This document shows positions 11,903-23,074 of a DNA stretch of 64,000 bases, in pieces; within the stretch, counting starts at the first letter, position 1; every line of letters starts with the position of its first letter. The notes below the pieces were generated by a model that was given only the letters and a program-made list of their open reading frames with translations, ran no database searches and had not been told where the DNA came from. Position numbers and translations under genes: made by a program. The DNA is from Orientallactaga sibirica (taxonomy: Eukaryota; Chordata; Mammalia; Rodentia; Dipodidae): contig JAEOAD010000048.1 in assembly GCA_036365145.1 (NCBI GenBank), positions 14,900,001-14,964,000 on the forward strand. The letters are read 5' to 3'.

Positions 11903-12200
11903 GGGTTGAAGAGATGGCCCAGTGGGTGGGGACCTGAGTTTGGATCCAGAGATCACACATAAAGCCAGATGTGGAAGCATGAATGGGTAAGCCCACTGCT
12001 CCTCCAGCGAGGTGGGAGGTGGACAGAAGAATCCTCGAAGCTGGCGGGCCAGCTAGCCTGGTATTCGCAGCCATGAGCAATGGAGACCCTGTCTCAAACA
12101 TGGGAAAAGGTGAAGGCCAAAACCTGGGGATGTCTGCTGACAGTCACAAGTTCTCTGTGGCATGGGCACACGCGCGCGCGCACACACACACACACATGGG
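11903..12200 (+). mobile_element. B4-like composite SINE with (CA)n tail
   Basis: A tRNA-like start (AGAGATGGCCCAGTGGG) is followed by GGGCCAGCTAGCCTGG and GGAGACCCTGTCTCAAA, then an alternating CG/CA tail. This order is that of the rodent B4/RSINE group. Confidence 0.6.
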
Positions 12201-12221
12201 GGGGGAGGGAGAGAGAGATGT

Positions 12222-12374
12222 TTTGTTTGTTTGTTTTTCAAGGCAGGGTCTCACTCTAGCCCAGGCTGACCTGGAATTCACTGGGTAGTCTCAGGCTGGC
12301 CTCAAACTCACAGCCATCCTCCTACCTCTGCTCCCCGAGTGCTGCGATTAAAGGCATGTGCCATCACACCCGGC
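12222..12374 (-). mobile_element. B1-type SINE
   Basis: Antisense copy next to the tail of the B4-like element. Confidence 0.87.
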
Positions 12375-12639
12375 AAGAGAAATTTTTTAAAAAGTAAAAG
12401 AATAAGGAATTATTTCATGCTATCAGTCATCCAAAGAGAGTCAGTGGGGCTGTGACATCAAAAATACATTTCAGGACAGTAACTTCATAATACTCTAAGG
12501 CTTGATTTATCAAAAGAACAGGGAAATCTTGGACATTAATGCTTCTGGTAACAGAGTTTGTAAATACATGGAGGACACTGAACTGCAAAGAGAAGCAGGC
12601 AAACCCACAGTACAGACACAGAGTTTTAGAAGATAATGT

Positions 12640-12770
12640 TCTGTTTTGTTTGTTGTTGAGGCAGCATCATCTTACTCTCTAGCCCAGGCTGTTCTCAAAC
12701 TCACAACAATCTTCTTATCTCAGCCTTCTGAGTGTTGGGATTACTGACACGAGCCATTATACCCTGCTTA
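12640..12770 (-). mobile_element. Old B1-type SINE
   Basis: A diverged antisense copy with many substitutions compared with the other B1 elements. Confidence 0.65.
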
Positions 12771-13083
12771 CAACGCTACAAATTTTACTGGCAGAGGATA
12801 ATCCCCTCAAGTCAATGACGTGATATGACATGCATTAGAAACCAAAGGACAAGAGCAACTTTAACTCTACAATAAGCAAATTGAAGAAAATCATCGTGAT
12901 CAAAGTCAATGAAAAAGAAAAAAATGGAGAAAAATCAATGTAACCATGAATGACAAAAGATCAATTTATAAACATCTAGTCATGACAACAAGGAGAATGA
13001 GTGTGAAGACACAGACGATCAGAAACCTGAGATAGTGTAGTGTGACTGCAGACTCTCCAGATGTTAAAAATCATCCTCTGGGG

Positions 13084-13150
13084 GCTTGGGGAAGCAGCTT
13101 GCCTAACATGCTGGAGTCCCTGGGTTCATCTTTAGCACTGAGAAAAAATA
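13084..13150 (+). mobile_element. ID/BC1-like SINE, diverged
   Basis: The text CTTGCCTAACATGCTGGAG followed by CCCTGGGTTCATC and AGCACTGAGAAAAAA fits the BC1/ID pattern. Confidence 0.55.
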
Positions 13151-13202
13151 GCAAACTTTATGCCTTTGACGTTGATTTAATGAAAAAAAAATGCTGAAAG
13201 AG

Positions 13203-13420
13203 GGCCGGAGAGATGACTCAGAGGTTAAGGCACTTGCCTTTGAAGCCTAAGGACCCAGACTTAATTTCCCAGGACCCACAAAAGCCAGATGCACAAAGTG
13301 GTATATGGGTCTGGAGTTCATTTGCAGTGGATCAAGGCCCTGGTGCATCTATTCTCTGTGTGTGTGTGTGTCTCTCTCTCTGTCTCTTTCTATCTCTCAA
13401 ATATATAAATAAAATAAGAT
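13203..13420 (+). mobile_element. tRNA-type SINE family A, flanked by GCTGAAAG repeats
   Basis: Sense copy. GCTGAAAG precedes it (13192-13199) and follows it (near 13436), so it inserted at the same motif later hit by the SET retrocopy. Confidence 0.87.
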
Positions 13421-13440
13421 AAAAGTTGTTTTTAAGCTGA

Positions 13441-13624
13441 AAGGTTAAGGCACATGCCTGTGAAACCTAAGGACGCAGGTTCGATTCTCCAGGTCCCACA
13501 TAAGCCAGATGCACATGGTGGCGCATGTATCTGGAGTTCGTTTATAGTGGCTAGAGGCCCTGGCATACCCATTCTCACTCTCTCTTCCTCTGTCTGTCTC
13601 TAATAAATAAATAAAAATAAAATC
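13441..13624 (+). mobile_element. tRNA-type SINE family A, 5'-truncated
   Basis: Starts at GGTTAAGGCAC, lacking the first bases of the family. GCTGAAAG lies immediately before it and again at 13638. Confidence 0.87.
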
Positions 13625-13636
13625 TTTTTAAAAAAT

Positions 13637-13648
13637 TGCTGAAAGACA
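13637..13648 (+). repeat. Target-site duplication, left, of SET retrocopy
   Basis: The sequence TGCTGAAAGACA is repeated exactly at 15469-15480, on the other side of the SET copy. This is the hallmark of L1-mediated retroposition. Confidence 0.85.
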
Positions 13649-15468
13649 CTTTTAAACCTCTGCTACCTGGGGCAGCCTCCCTTCTGTGCTCCAGGATCCT
13701 GTGGCTGGCTTAGTAGCTGAAGGACTTTTCTTCGTGACATGGCCCTGAAATGCCAATCTCCACTTCTGCCTCAACCCAAGAAACCCAGACCGGCCTCTGC
13801 GCTGAAGCTGGCCAACTCGTCGGCCTCGCCTGGCTTGCAGAAGGGAGAAAAAGAACAGCAAGAAGCAATTGAACATATTGATGAAGTACAAAATGAAATA
13901 GACAGACTTAATGAACAAGCCAGTGAGGGAATTTTGAAAGTAGAACAGAAACATAACAAACTTCGCCAATTGTTTTTTCAGAAGAGGTCAGAATTGATCG
14001 CCAAAATCCCAGATTTTTGGGTTAACAACATTTGTCAACCATCCACCAGTGTCTGCACTGCTTGGGGAGGAAGATGAAGAGGCGCTGAATTACCTGACCA
14101 GAGTTGAGGTGACAGAATTTGAAGATAGAAAATCAGGTTACAGAACAGATTTTTATTTTGATGAAAATCCTTACTTTGAAAATAAAGTCCTCTCCAAAGA
14201 ATTTCATCCGAATGAGAATGGTGATCCATCTTCAAAATCTACTGAAATCAAATGGAAATCTGGAAAGGATTTGATGAAACGCTCAAGTCAGACCCAGAAT
14301 AAAGCCAGTAGGAAGAGGCAGCAGGAAGAGCCCGAGAGCTTCTTGACCTGGGTTACATCGTTCTGATGCAGGTGCAGATGAGTGAGGAGAGGTCGGCAAA
14401 GATGACATTTGGCCAAATCCCTCGCAGTGCTACTTGAAGGTTCCTGATATGGATAATGAAGAAGGACAGGGGGAAGATGATAATGATGAAGAAGAAGAAG
14501 AAGGATTGGAAGATACTGATGAAGAAGGGGATGAGGATGAAGGTGAAGAAGATGAAGATGATGATGAAGGGGAAGAAGGAGAGGAGGATGAAGGAGAAGA
14601 TGACTAATAGAAAAGAACACTGATGTATTCTAATCTTTTATTTTATTTTTAAAATTTTCTCCAGTCCCTGGGAGCAAGTTGCAGTCTTTTCTCCCCACAA
14701 CCTCTCATGCTCAGTAGCCCTACTTTTTTGAGGTCTCTTTTTCTCGGCTTATTTTTTTTTGGGGGGGGGGAATACCCTGATCAGAATATAACAGGAAAAG
14801 AATTGTCAAAAAAATTTTTGTTCTAAATTCATTTTTATCCCTTCCTGTCTAAATAAGAACTGTATGGAATCAACACTACCACGTGCTCTGTGGGAACAAA
14901 GAAAACCTGCTCTCTTCACTCTGACAGAAGCTGGAGGGTGCTGGCCCTGTGTAGTAGTGTAGATTCTGGCTTCTTTCCTCCTTTCTCTGTATATTGGGCT
15001 CAGAGATTACACTGTGTCTCTGTGTGAATACGGACAGTTAGCATTTACCAACATGTATCTATCTACTTTCTCTTGTTTAATAAAAAAAAAAAAAAAATCT
15101 TTAAAAAAATGGGGTATAGAAGGTCAGCAAAGGGTGGGTTTGAGAAGTCTGGGTGGGTTAAGTGGGCATTTTGACAACATGGCTTCTCCTTTGGCATGTT
15201 TAATTGTGATGTTTAATGGACACCCTTGCAGTTTAAGATGACACTTTTATAATAAAATTCTCTCCTAATGATGACTTGAGCCTGCCATGCTATGGGAGAA
15301 TCAGCAGAACCTGTAGGATTTATTTGGAATTGACATTCTCTATTGTAATTTTGTTTTATTTTTAAATTTTCTTTGTTTTCACTGGAAAGGAAAAAGGTTC
15401 TGCTTAGATTTAAACATTAAGTGTACCAGCTGCTTTGTTATAATAAAAGTAAATGTGCACCAAAAAAA
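13649..15468 (+). pseudogene. SET: SET processed pseudogene in FLT3 intron 1
   Basis: This is an intronless retrocopy of SET (template-activating factor I, a histone chaperone and PP2A inhibitor). The ATG is at 13739. The first part matches the alpha isoform start and the dimerisation helix ([20 protein letters not shown]). An extra A near 14024 shifts the frame after FWV. The second frame continues with [20 protein letters not shown] and a clear [20 protein letters not shown] segment. A second frameshift near 14350-14364 and an in-frame TGA at 14383 follow, and then the acidic tail (runs of E and D) ends at TAA 14605-14607. The 3'UTR continues to about 15468 with AATAAA signals near 15250 and 15441. 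The copy is flanked by 12-base duplications. It is unlikely to code for protein. Confidence 0.93.
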
Positions 15469-15480
15469 TGCTGAAAGACA
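15469..15480 (+). repeat. Target-site duplication, right, of SET retrocopy
   Basis: Exact copy of TGCTGAAAGACA found at 13637-13648. It directly follows the short A-run that ends the retrocopy. Confidence 0.85.
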
Positions 15481-15555
15481 TACTAAAAAAATCCATTTAT
15501 AGAAAACTGTTATAGATTTTTATTTTGATGATGTAATTAAAAAATTAAAATTATA

Positions 15556-15700
15556 AGCTGGGTGTGGTGGCACATGCCTTTAATCCCAGCACCCGAGAGG
15601 CAGAGGTAGGAGGATCACCGTGAGTTCAAGGCCACCCTGAGACTACATAGTGAATTCCAGGTCAGCCTGAGCTACAGTGAGACCCTACCTTGAAAAAACA
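15556..15700 (+). mobile_element. B1-type SINE
   Basis: Sense copy close to consensus. Confidence 0.9.
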
Positions 15701-15959
15701 AAACAAAACAACAAAATTATAGTTTAAACAAAACAAAATTATACTCACAGGGTAATTCACCAAACAGTTAAATAGGAAATAAGATTCTACATATATGTAA
15801 TCCCAGTACTCTTTTCTAAAGTCCCTAAACCAAATAGAAACAGAGAAAGAAAACATGCTACACTGCATGTGTGTATGAAAAGATTCACTGTGTAAATGCC
15901 ACCTTTGCTCTAATTCATCTGATGATTCAAAAAGTCCCTTTGAAAATTACTGCTGATTT

Positions 15960-15975
15960 TTTTCCTTTCTTTTTT

Positions 15976-16019
<44 letters not shown>

Positions 16020-16021
16020 TT

Positions 16022-16105
<84 letters not shown>

Positions 16106-16241
16106 TTTTCTCCTGAGGTAGGGCCTCACTCTAACCCAAGATGACCTGGCACTCACTGTATAATCCCAACCCACAGTGATCCTCCTGCCTCTGCCTCCCA
16201 AGTACTGGCATTAAAGGCATGTGCCACCATCATACATGGTT
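15960..16241 (-). mobile_element. B1-type SINE with very long (CTTT)n tail
   Basis: A (CTTT)n run of about 140 bases (15964-16107) is followed by antisense B1 to 16241. Confidence 0.87.
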
Positions 16242-16829
16242 CCTACTATTGATCTTTTTGGTGAAACTAGCCTTGATTCTATTCTAAAGTTCATATGGAA
16301 GGCAGAGATCTTACAAGGTCCTGCTTTCAAAGATTCTACTTTAAAAAGAAGCACACAGCTTGAGAAGTTCTGTGTTTTCTAGGCTATGGTAAAGTGACAG
16401 CAATGAAGAAAACACAAAACTGACATGTACATAAATAAATAGATGGATGGAACAGTGTGCACTGACTCCAGAAGTAAACCAGAAGTAGATGGTCTGTTTA
16501 CTTATTTGACAAATGCACAAAAACAATTCAGTGGGGAAAGTGGAGAAATCAACGTTTTTCAACAAATGGTGCTAAAACAATTAAATATTCTTATTCAATA
16601 TACTCATATTGTCATATCATGTGAAAAGTTAATCAGAAATGGATTCTAGATCTAACTCTAAAACTAAAATGGAAAACTTAAGACTATAACTTCTGTGAGG
16701 AAACTTTTCAGACTTTAGATTGGGCAGAGTTTTTTTATATGCAAAACCAAAGGCATGATTCATAAAAAGGAAACTTGATCCATTGGAGATCTTCAAGCTA
16801 ATAATTTCTGATCTTCAACACACTGGTCA

Positions 16830-17000
16830 CAGGCTGGGGAGATGGCTCAGTCAGTCAAATGCTTGCCTTGTGAGCAGAAGGCCCTGTGTTCTAACCCAGG
16901 TTCAGAAAAACCCCAGGAACCATGCACTTGTAATCCCAAAATGCCAGGCACTGGTGCAGTCTAGCTAACTGTAAGCCCAGGCCAATGAAAGACTGTCTGA

Positions 17001-17031
<31 letters not shown>

Positions 17032-17098
17032 GTTTGAAAGAAAGAAAGAAAAGAAAGAAAGGAAGAAGGAAGGCCTAACTGGTGAGCTCCAGGCCAGT
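16830..17098 (+). mobile_element. B4-like SINE interrupted by family A
   Basis: Starts GGCTGGGGAGATGGCTCAG and continues to CTGGTGAGCTCCAGGCCAG, with (AAAG)n at 17000-17075. After the family A insert the B4-like 3' part continues near 17360-17405. Confidence 0.55.
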
Positions 17099-17340
17099 GA
17101 AGCCTAAGGACCCAGTTTGAGGCTTGATTCCCCAGGACCCACATAAGCCAGATGCACAAGGTGGTGCATGCATCTGGAGTTCGTTTGCAATGGCTAGAAG
17201 CCCTGGTGCGCCCATTCTCTCTCTCTCTCTGCCTCTTTCTCTTTCTGTCTGTCGCTCTCAAATAAATAAAAATTCAAAAAAAGAAAGAGAGAGGGAGAGA
17301 GGGAGGGAGGAAGGAAGGGAAGGAGGGGGGAAGGGTGAAT
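17098..17340 (+). mobile_element. tRNA-type SINE family A with (GGGA)n tail
   Basis: Sense copy ending (AAAT)n near 17275, then a purine-rich microsatellite to about 17336. Confidence 0.8.
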
Positions 17341-17454
17341 GGTGTTTCTAAGGAATGACTGCTCAGGCTGTCCTCTGGCCACATGCACATGCATGTGCAC
17401 AAACATACAAAAAAAAAGTTTAGAAGTTAGCTAGCTTGTCTAACTGAATGAGTG

Positions 17455-17770
17455 AGCTATGGGTTCAGTAAAAGACCATTTCTCAAGAGGTGGGGACTGA
17501 TAGCAGAAGGCATCCAATGTGACCTCTGGCCTCCACACATAGGCTCACATACGCCCAGCACACCCGTGTGCATACACACACATACAACTGTACGCACATG
17601 CATACATACCACATACACATGCGGAAAAGAAAAGTCACTCCAAGGGACTGTGTCATACATCTGTAAAACTGGGACTGAGGCAGAATGATCACATGTTTGA
17701 GTTTAAGGCTGACTTGGGCAACAGAGTGAGGTTCTGCCTCAAGAACTGAAACACAGAGCCAGGTACGATG
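17455..17770 (+). mobile_element. B4-like SINE remnants
   Basis: GTGACCTCTGGCCTCCACAC followed by CA-rich sequence, as at the 3' end of B4-type elements. Confidence 0.4.
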
Positions 17771-17926
17771 TTTCACAACTTGTAAAATTGTGGTTCCTCC
17801 ATACTTTCCTGTTGGTCAGTTTTCCCTGATTACATTCTGTCTTAATGTTTTGTGGTAGGATAAACACGTATTTTCTGTTTAAGGTGCGTGCGTACCGACG
17901 TCATTGTTTTGATTTTTGTTTTACAG

Positions 17927-18045
17927 TTGTTTTGTCAGTAGTGATGTTCGGGGCTATTACCAATCAAGATCTTCCGGTGATCAAGTGTGTGTTAATCAAT
18001 CATAAGAACAATGATTCATCAGTCGGGAAGTCATCACATCCCACG
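17927..18045 (+). CDS. FLT3: FLT3 exon 2 (end of signal peptide, N-terminus of ectodomain)
   Basis: FLT3 is the class III receptor tyrosine kinase that binds FLT3 ligand on haematopoietic progenitors. This exon follows a pyrimidine-rich tract ending ttttacag and is followed by GTAAAG. The first two bases complete a codon from exon 1, then 39 codons follow, ending in phase 0. The reading includes FGAITNQDLPVIKCVLINHK and the NDSSVGKSS motif, a near-identical match to the mature N-terminus of mammalian FLT3. The hydrophobic VLSVVMFGA stretch is the end of the signal peptide. An NDS glycosylation sequon is kept. Exon 1 with the start codon is not in the window. Confidence 0.95.
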
Positions 18046-18097
18046 GTAAAGTAATTCTAAAATAGCCATTTGGCTCTAGAGATCATATTTTCTTGAA

Positions 18098-18308
18098 AAA
18101 AAATTTTTATTTACTTACTTAAGAAAGAGAGAGAGAAAGAGACAGTTATAGTGAAAGAGTGGGTGCGCCAGGGCCTTCAGCCACTGCAAACGAACACCAG
18201 ACACGTGTACCCCCTTGCACATGTGGTTTGTGTGGGTCCTGGGGAATCGAACTTAGGTCCTTTGGCTTTGCAAGCATGCACCTTAACTGCTAAGTTATCT
18301 CTCCAGCC
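18098..18308 (-). mobile_element. tRNA-type SINE family A, 50 bases after FLT3 exon 2
   Basis: Antisense copy in the first part of intron 2. Confidence 0.87.
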
Positions 18309-19315
18309 TGAGACTACATATATATATATATTGTAAGCTGCTGGATCTGCCATGGCTTCTCTGTGTATTTCATGTAATACACATTCATATCTGGTACAGT
18401 AGCAGTATCTGTCCTGCTCGTTACCCTGTATTGTTTGACATCAAAACCATGTTCTGGGATGTAGAGTGCTAAGTGGGATCCCCAGCACTGTGGAGGGACA
18501 TGTAGGCTGGTTCTATTTCCTAGCTATTGTGAATAGAGCGGCAATAAACATGGTTGAGCAAGTATCTCTAAGGTAGTGTGACGAGTCCTTAGGATATATG
18601 CCTAGGAGTGGTATAGCTGGGTCATATGGTAAATCTATTTTTAGCTGTCTTAGGAACCTCCACACTGATTTCCACAATGGCTGGAGCAGATTGCATTCCC
18701 ACCAACACATCCTTGCCAGCATTTATTGTCATTTGTTTTCTTGATGGTAGCCATTCTGACAGGAGTGAGATAGAATCTCAAAGTAGTTCTAATTTGCATT
18801 TCCCTGATGTCTAAGGATGTAGAACACGTTTTTAGATGTTTATATGCCATCTGTATTTCTTCTTCTGAGAACTCTCTATTTAGTTCCATACCCCAGTTTT
18901 TTAAATTGGGTTGTTTGATTTCTTATCATTTAGTTTTTTGAGTTCTTTGACTATCCTGGATATTAATCCTCTGTCAGATATGTAGCTGGCAAAGATTTTC
19001 TCCCATTCTGTAGGTTGTCTCTTTGCTCTATTCACAGTGTCCTTTGCTGTACAAAAGCTTGGTAATTTCATGAGGTCCCAGTGGTTGATCAGTGGTTTTA
19101 TTTCCTGACCAACTGGGGTTAAATTCAGAAAGTCATTTCCTGTGCCAATATGTTGAAGGGTTTCCCTACTTTTTCTTCTAGCAGTTTCAGAGTTTCAGGT
19201 CTGATATTAAGGTCTTTGATCTATTTGGACTTGATTCTACATACAGATAACCAGTTTCCCCAGTACCATTTGTTAAAAAGAGGATATCTTTTCTCCACAC
19301 TGAATATTTTTGGCT

Positions 19316-19481
19316 TTTTTTTTCTTCTTTTCTTTGGTTTTTCGAGGTACTGTCTCACTCTAGCTCAGGCTGACCTGGAAATTCACTATGTACTCTAGGG
19401 TTGGCCTCAAACTCACTGTGATCCTCCTACCTCTGCCTCCGGAGTGCTGGGATTAAAGGAGTGCACCACCACGCCCTGCCC
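19316..19481 (-). mobile_element. B1-type SINE inside L1
   Basis: Antisense B1 splitting the L1 ORF2 remnant. Confidence 0.87.
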
Positions 19482-19615
19482 ATTTTTGACATTTTTGTCA
19501 AAAGTCAGATGGCTTCAAGCTGCCTGGGTTTATATCTGAGTCCTCTATTCTGTATGCCAGCACCTTGCTGTTTTTGTTACTATGGCTCTGTAGTGTATCT
19601 TAAAAATCAGTCATG

Positions 19616-19846
19616 GGGCTGGAGAGATGACTTAGCAGTTAGGCGCTTGCTTGTGAAGCCTAAGGACCCCGGTTCAAGGCTCAATTCCCCAGGACCCACG
19701 TAAGCCAGATGCGCAAGGTGGCACATTCATCTGGAGTTCATTTGCAGTGGCTGGAGGTCCTGGCGTGCCCATTCTCTCTCTCTCTCTCTCTCTCTGTCTA
19801 TTGCTCTCAAATAAATAAATAAATAAATAAATAAATAAAAAATTTT
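19616..19846 (+). mobile_element. tRNA-type SINE family A inside L1, with target duplication
   Basis: AAAATCAGTCAT occurs at 19603-19614 and again at 19847-19858, so the L1 text resumes exactly. Confidence 0.92.
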
Positions 19847-20205
19847 AAAATCAGTCATTGTGATACTGCCAGCCTTATTTTTGTTGCTCAATATTGTTTT
19901 GGCTCTTCAACATTATTTGTGCTTCCAAGTGAATTTTAGGATTGTTTTTTCTATTTCTGTGAAGAATTCTATTGGAATTTTTATAGGGATTGCATTAAAT
20001 GTGTAGATTGCTTTTGGTAAGATTGTCATTTTCACAATATTGATTCTTCCGATCCAAGAACATAGGATGTCTTTCCATTTCCTAGTGTCTTCTGCAATTT
20101 CTTTCTAGAGTGTTTTAAAGTTTTCATTGTAGAGATCTTTCACTTCCTTGATTAGATTTATTCTGAGATATTTTATTTTTTAATATTTTATTTATTTAGC
20201 TTAAA

Positions 20206-20212
20206 ATATATT

Positions 20213-20248
<36 letters not shown>

Positions 20249-20427
20249 GAGAGAGAAAGAGGCAGAGAAAGAGAATGGGCACTCCAGGACCTCCAGCCAC
20301 TGCAAACGAACTCCAGATGCATGCACCCCCTTGTGCATCTGGCTTACTTGGGTCCTGGAGAGTTGAACTGGAATCCTTTGGCTTTGCAAGCAAATGCCTT
20401 AACTGCTAAGCCATCTCTCCAGCCCCC
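20206..20427 (-). mobile_element. tRNA-type SINE family A inside L1
   Basis: Antisense copy with a (TTTA)n tail. Confidence 0.88.
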
Positions 20428-20503
20428 TAATATTTTATTTTTATTTATTTATTTGAGAGAAAGAGTGAAAGAAAGAGGCAGATAGATAGATAAATAGATA
20501 GAT

Positions 20504-20545
<42 letters not shown>

Positions 20546-20708
20546 CAGACAGAGAATGAGTATGCTAGGGCCTCCAGCCACTGCAAACAAATTCCAGATA
20601 GATGTATCACTTTGTGCATCTGTCTTTACATGGGTGCTGAGGAATTGAACCTGGATCCTTAGGCTTTGCAGGCAAGTGCCTTAATTGCTGAGCCATCTCT
20701 CCAGCCCA
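20428..20708 (-). mobile_element. tRNA-type SINE family A with internal (GATA)n
   Basis: Antisense copy whose GA-rich part holds a GATA microsatellite (about 20483-20545). L1 resumes at 20709. Confidence 0.87.
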
Positions 20709-20903
20709 AGGTACTTTTTTGAGGCAATTGTGAACGGGAGTGTTTCCCTTATTTTATCCTCAGCATGTTTCTTGTCAGTATATGGGAAGGCTACGGATTT
20801 CTGTGTGTTAATTGTGTATCCTGCTATGTTGCTGAAAGTGTTTATCAGCTCTAATAGTTTGCTGGTAGAGTCTTTAGGGTCCTTTACATATAGAATTATA
20901 TCA

Positions 20904-21077
20904 GGCCGGAGAGATGGCTTCGTAGTTAAGGCACTTGCTTACAAAGCCAAAGGACCCAGGCTCGATTCCCCAGGACCCACATAAGCCAGATGCACAAAGT
21001 GGCACATGTGACTGGAGTTAGTTTGCAGCAGCTGCAGACCCTTTCTTTCATTCTCTCTTAAATAAATAAATAAATAG
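20904..21077 (+). mobile_element. tRNA-type SINE family A inside L1
   Basis: Sense copy. The L1 text around ATATCA resumes on the right. Confidence 0.87.
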
Positions 21078-21607
21078 GATCATATCATCCACAAATGATA
21101 ATTTGATCTCTTCCTTTAAAATTTATATCTGTTTTATGTGTGTCTCTTGTCTTATTGCTATAGCTAAAACTGCCAGTGCTATATTAAGTAAAAGTGAAGG
21201 CAGTGGACAACCTTGACTTATTCCTGATTCTAGTGGAAAAGCTTCAAGTTTTTCTTCATTTAGTATTATGTTGCTTGTAGGTTTGTCATAAATAGCCTTT
21301 GTTATGTTGAAATATGTGCCTTCTATTCCCAGTTTCTGTAGGACTTTTACCATAAAGGGATGTTGGATTTTGTCAAATGCCTTTTCTGCATCTATTGAGA
21401 TGATTGTGTGATTTTTGTCCTTCAGTTCATTTATATAGTGTATTATATTTATCGATTTGCATATGTTGAACCATCCTTGCATCTTTGGGATAAAGCCTAC
21501 TTGGTCAGGGTGAATGATCTTTTTGATATATTCTTGTATTCTGTTTGCCAGTATTGCATTGAGAATTTCTGCATCTATGTTCATGAGGAAGATTGGTCTG
21601 TAAATTT

Positions 21608-21655
<48 letters not shown>

Positions 21656-22403
21656 TTTTGTTCTGTCTTTATCTGGTTTTGGTATCATGGTGACGCTGTT
21701 TCATAGGAGGAATTTGGTAGTCTTCCTTCCTTTTCTATTTTATGGAAAAGTTTGAGAAGCTGTGGTGTTAGTTCTTCCATGAAGGTCTGGTAAAGTTCAC
21801 CAGTGGATCCATCTGGGCCTGGACATTTTTCATTTGGTAGAGTTTTTATAGCTGTTTTGATCTCCATGCTTGTTATAGGGGTGTTTAAATGTGTTATCTC
21901 ATATGGATTTAATTTTGGTAGGTCATATAAATCAAGGAAATCATCCATTTCTTTCAGACTTTTAAACTTGGTGGAGTATATGTTCTTAAATTATGTCCTT
22001 ATGATTTCCTGAGTTTCTTTGGTATCTGTTGTGTGATGTTGCCTTTTTCATCTCTAATTTTAATTGTGTCTCTTCTTTCTCTCTTTTGGTCAGATTTGCT
22101 AAGGGTTTGTCAATCTTGTTTATCCTTTCAAAGAACCAACTCTTTGTTTCATTGAGTCTTTGTAATTTTCTGTTTCTATTTCATTAATTTCTGCCCTAAT
22201 CTTTATTATTTCTTCCCATCTACTGATTTTTGGTTTGCCTTGTTCTTCTTTTTCCAAGGCCTTAAGATGAAGCATTAAGTTGTTTACTTGCAGCCTTTCT
22301 AATTTTTTAAATATAGGCACTTAAAGCTAAAACATTCCCTCTTAGGACTGCCTTCATTGTGTCCCAAAGGTTTAGGTATGTTGTGTTCTCATTGTCATTT
22401 TTG

Positions 22404-22547
22404 TTTTTTTTTTTTTTTTTTTTTTTTTTTCGAGGTAGGGTCTCATTGGTCAGGCTGACCTGGAATTCTATGAAGTCTCAGGGTTTTGATCCTTTACCTC
22501 TGCCTCCCGAGTGCTGGGATTAAAGACGTGCGCCACCACACCCGGCC
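22404..22547 (-). mobile_element. B1-type SINE inside L1, with deletions
   Basis: Antisense copy missing several short blocks. TCATTGTCATTT occurs on both sides (near 22390 and 22547), a target-site duplication. Confidence 0.82.
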
Positions 22548-23074
22548 TCATTGTCATTTGATTCTATGAAGTTTTTGATTTCCTTCTTGATTTCTTCAAT
22601 GACCCATTCATTCATCATTCAGTAGTGTACTGTTTATTTTCCATGATTTTGTGTATGCTCTATAGTTTTCCTTGCTTTTGATTTATAGTTGAATCCCATT
22701 ATGATCAGATAGAATACAAAGAATTATTTTAATTTTCCTGTATTTGTTAAGATTTGCTTTGTGTCCTAATATATGGTCTACTTTAGAGAATGTTCAATGT
22801 GCTGCCGAGAAGAATGTGTATTCTGTAGCATTTGGATGGAATGTTCTGTAGATATCTGTTAGGTTCATTTGTTCTATGACCTCATTTAATCCAGATGCTT
22901 CTTTTTTTTTTTTTCTTTTTGGCTGGGATGAACTGTCAATTGATGAGATGGGGTATTGAAGTCACCCACCTTTACTTTTTGGTAGAAGAGTGAATTGTGT
23001 TTTTCTGCTTATTCCTCCCCACTCCCAGGCTGCTTTGGCGGGGCTACTACTAAGCCACCATCTTAACTGGAAGT

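Larger units (their letters stand above)
18480..22995 (-). mobile_element. L1 LINE ORF2 remnant, antisense, multiply interrupted
   Basis: Read on the minus strand, this is L1 ORF2 from the end of the endonuclease domain (YTFFSAAH, FSKVDHILGHK near 22740-22830), through the reverse transcriptase (CPGPDGSTGELYQTF near 21800; [18 protein letters not shown] near 21370; GISQGCPLP near 21220), to the C-terminal region ([20 protein letters not shown] near 18640; LLGIYPKD near 18600). It is broken by frameshifts and by insertions at 19316-19481, 19616-19846, 20206-20708, 20904-21077, 21606-21656 and 22404-22547. The ORF2 3' end and 3'UTR are missing at 18480. It is non-functional. Confidence 0.93.

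Noticed and set aside
13203..13624. tRNA gene candidates in SINE heads
   Set aside because: The box-like parts belong to SINE copies repeated dozens of times, and a complete tRNA cloverleaf cannot be drawn.
14288..14620. 110-codon minus-strand frame rich in Leu and His
   Set aside because: It is the complement of the acidic tail of the SET pseudogene.
15871..16116. Open frames of repeated Phe/Leu/Ser or Lys/Glu/Arg
   Set aside because: They are translations of the (CTTT)n microsatellite. Similar frames at 5935, 21408 and 34337 are rejected for the same reason.
21123..21584. 153-codon minus-strand open frame with reverse transcriptase similarity
   Set aside because: It is part of the broken L1 ORF2, not an independent gene.
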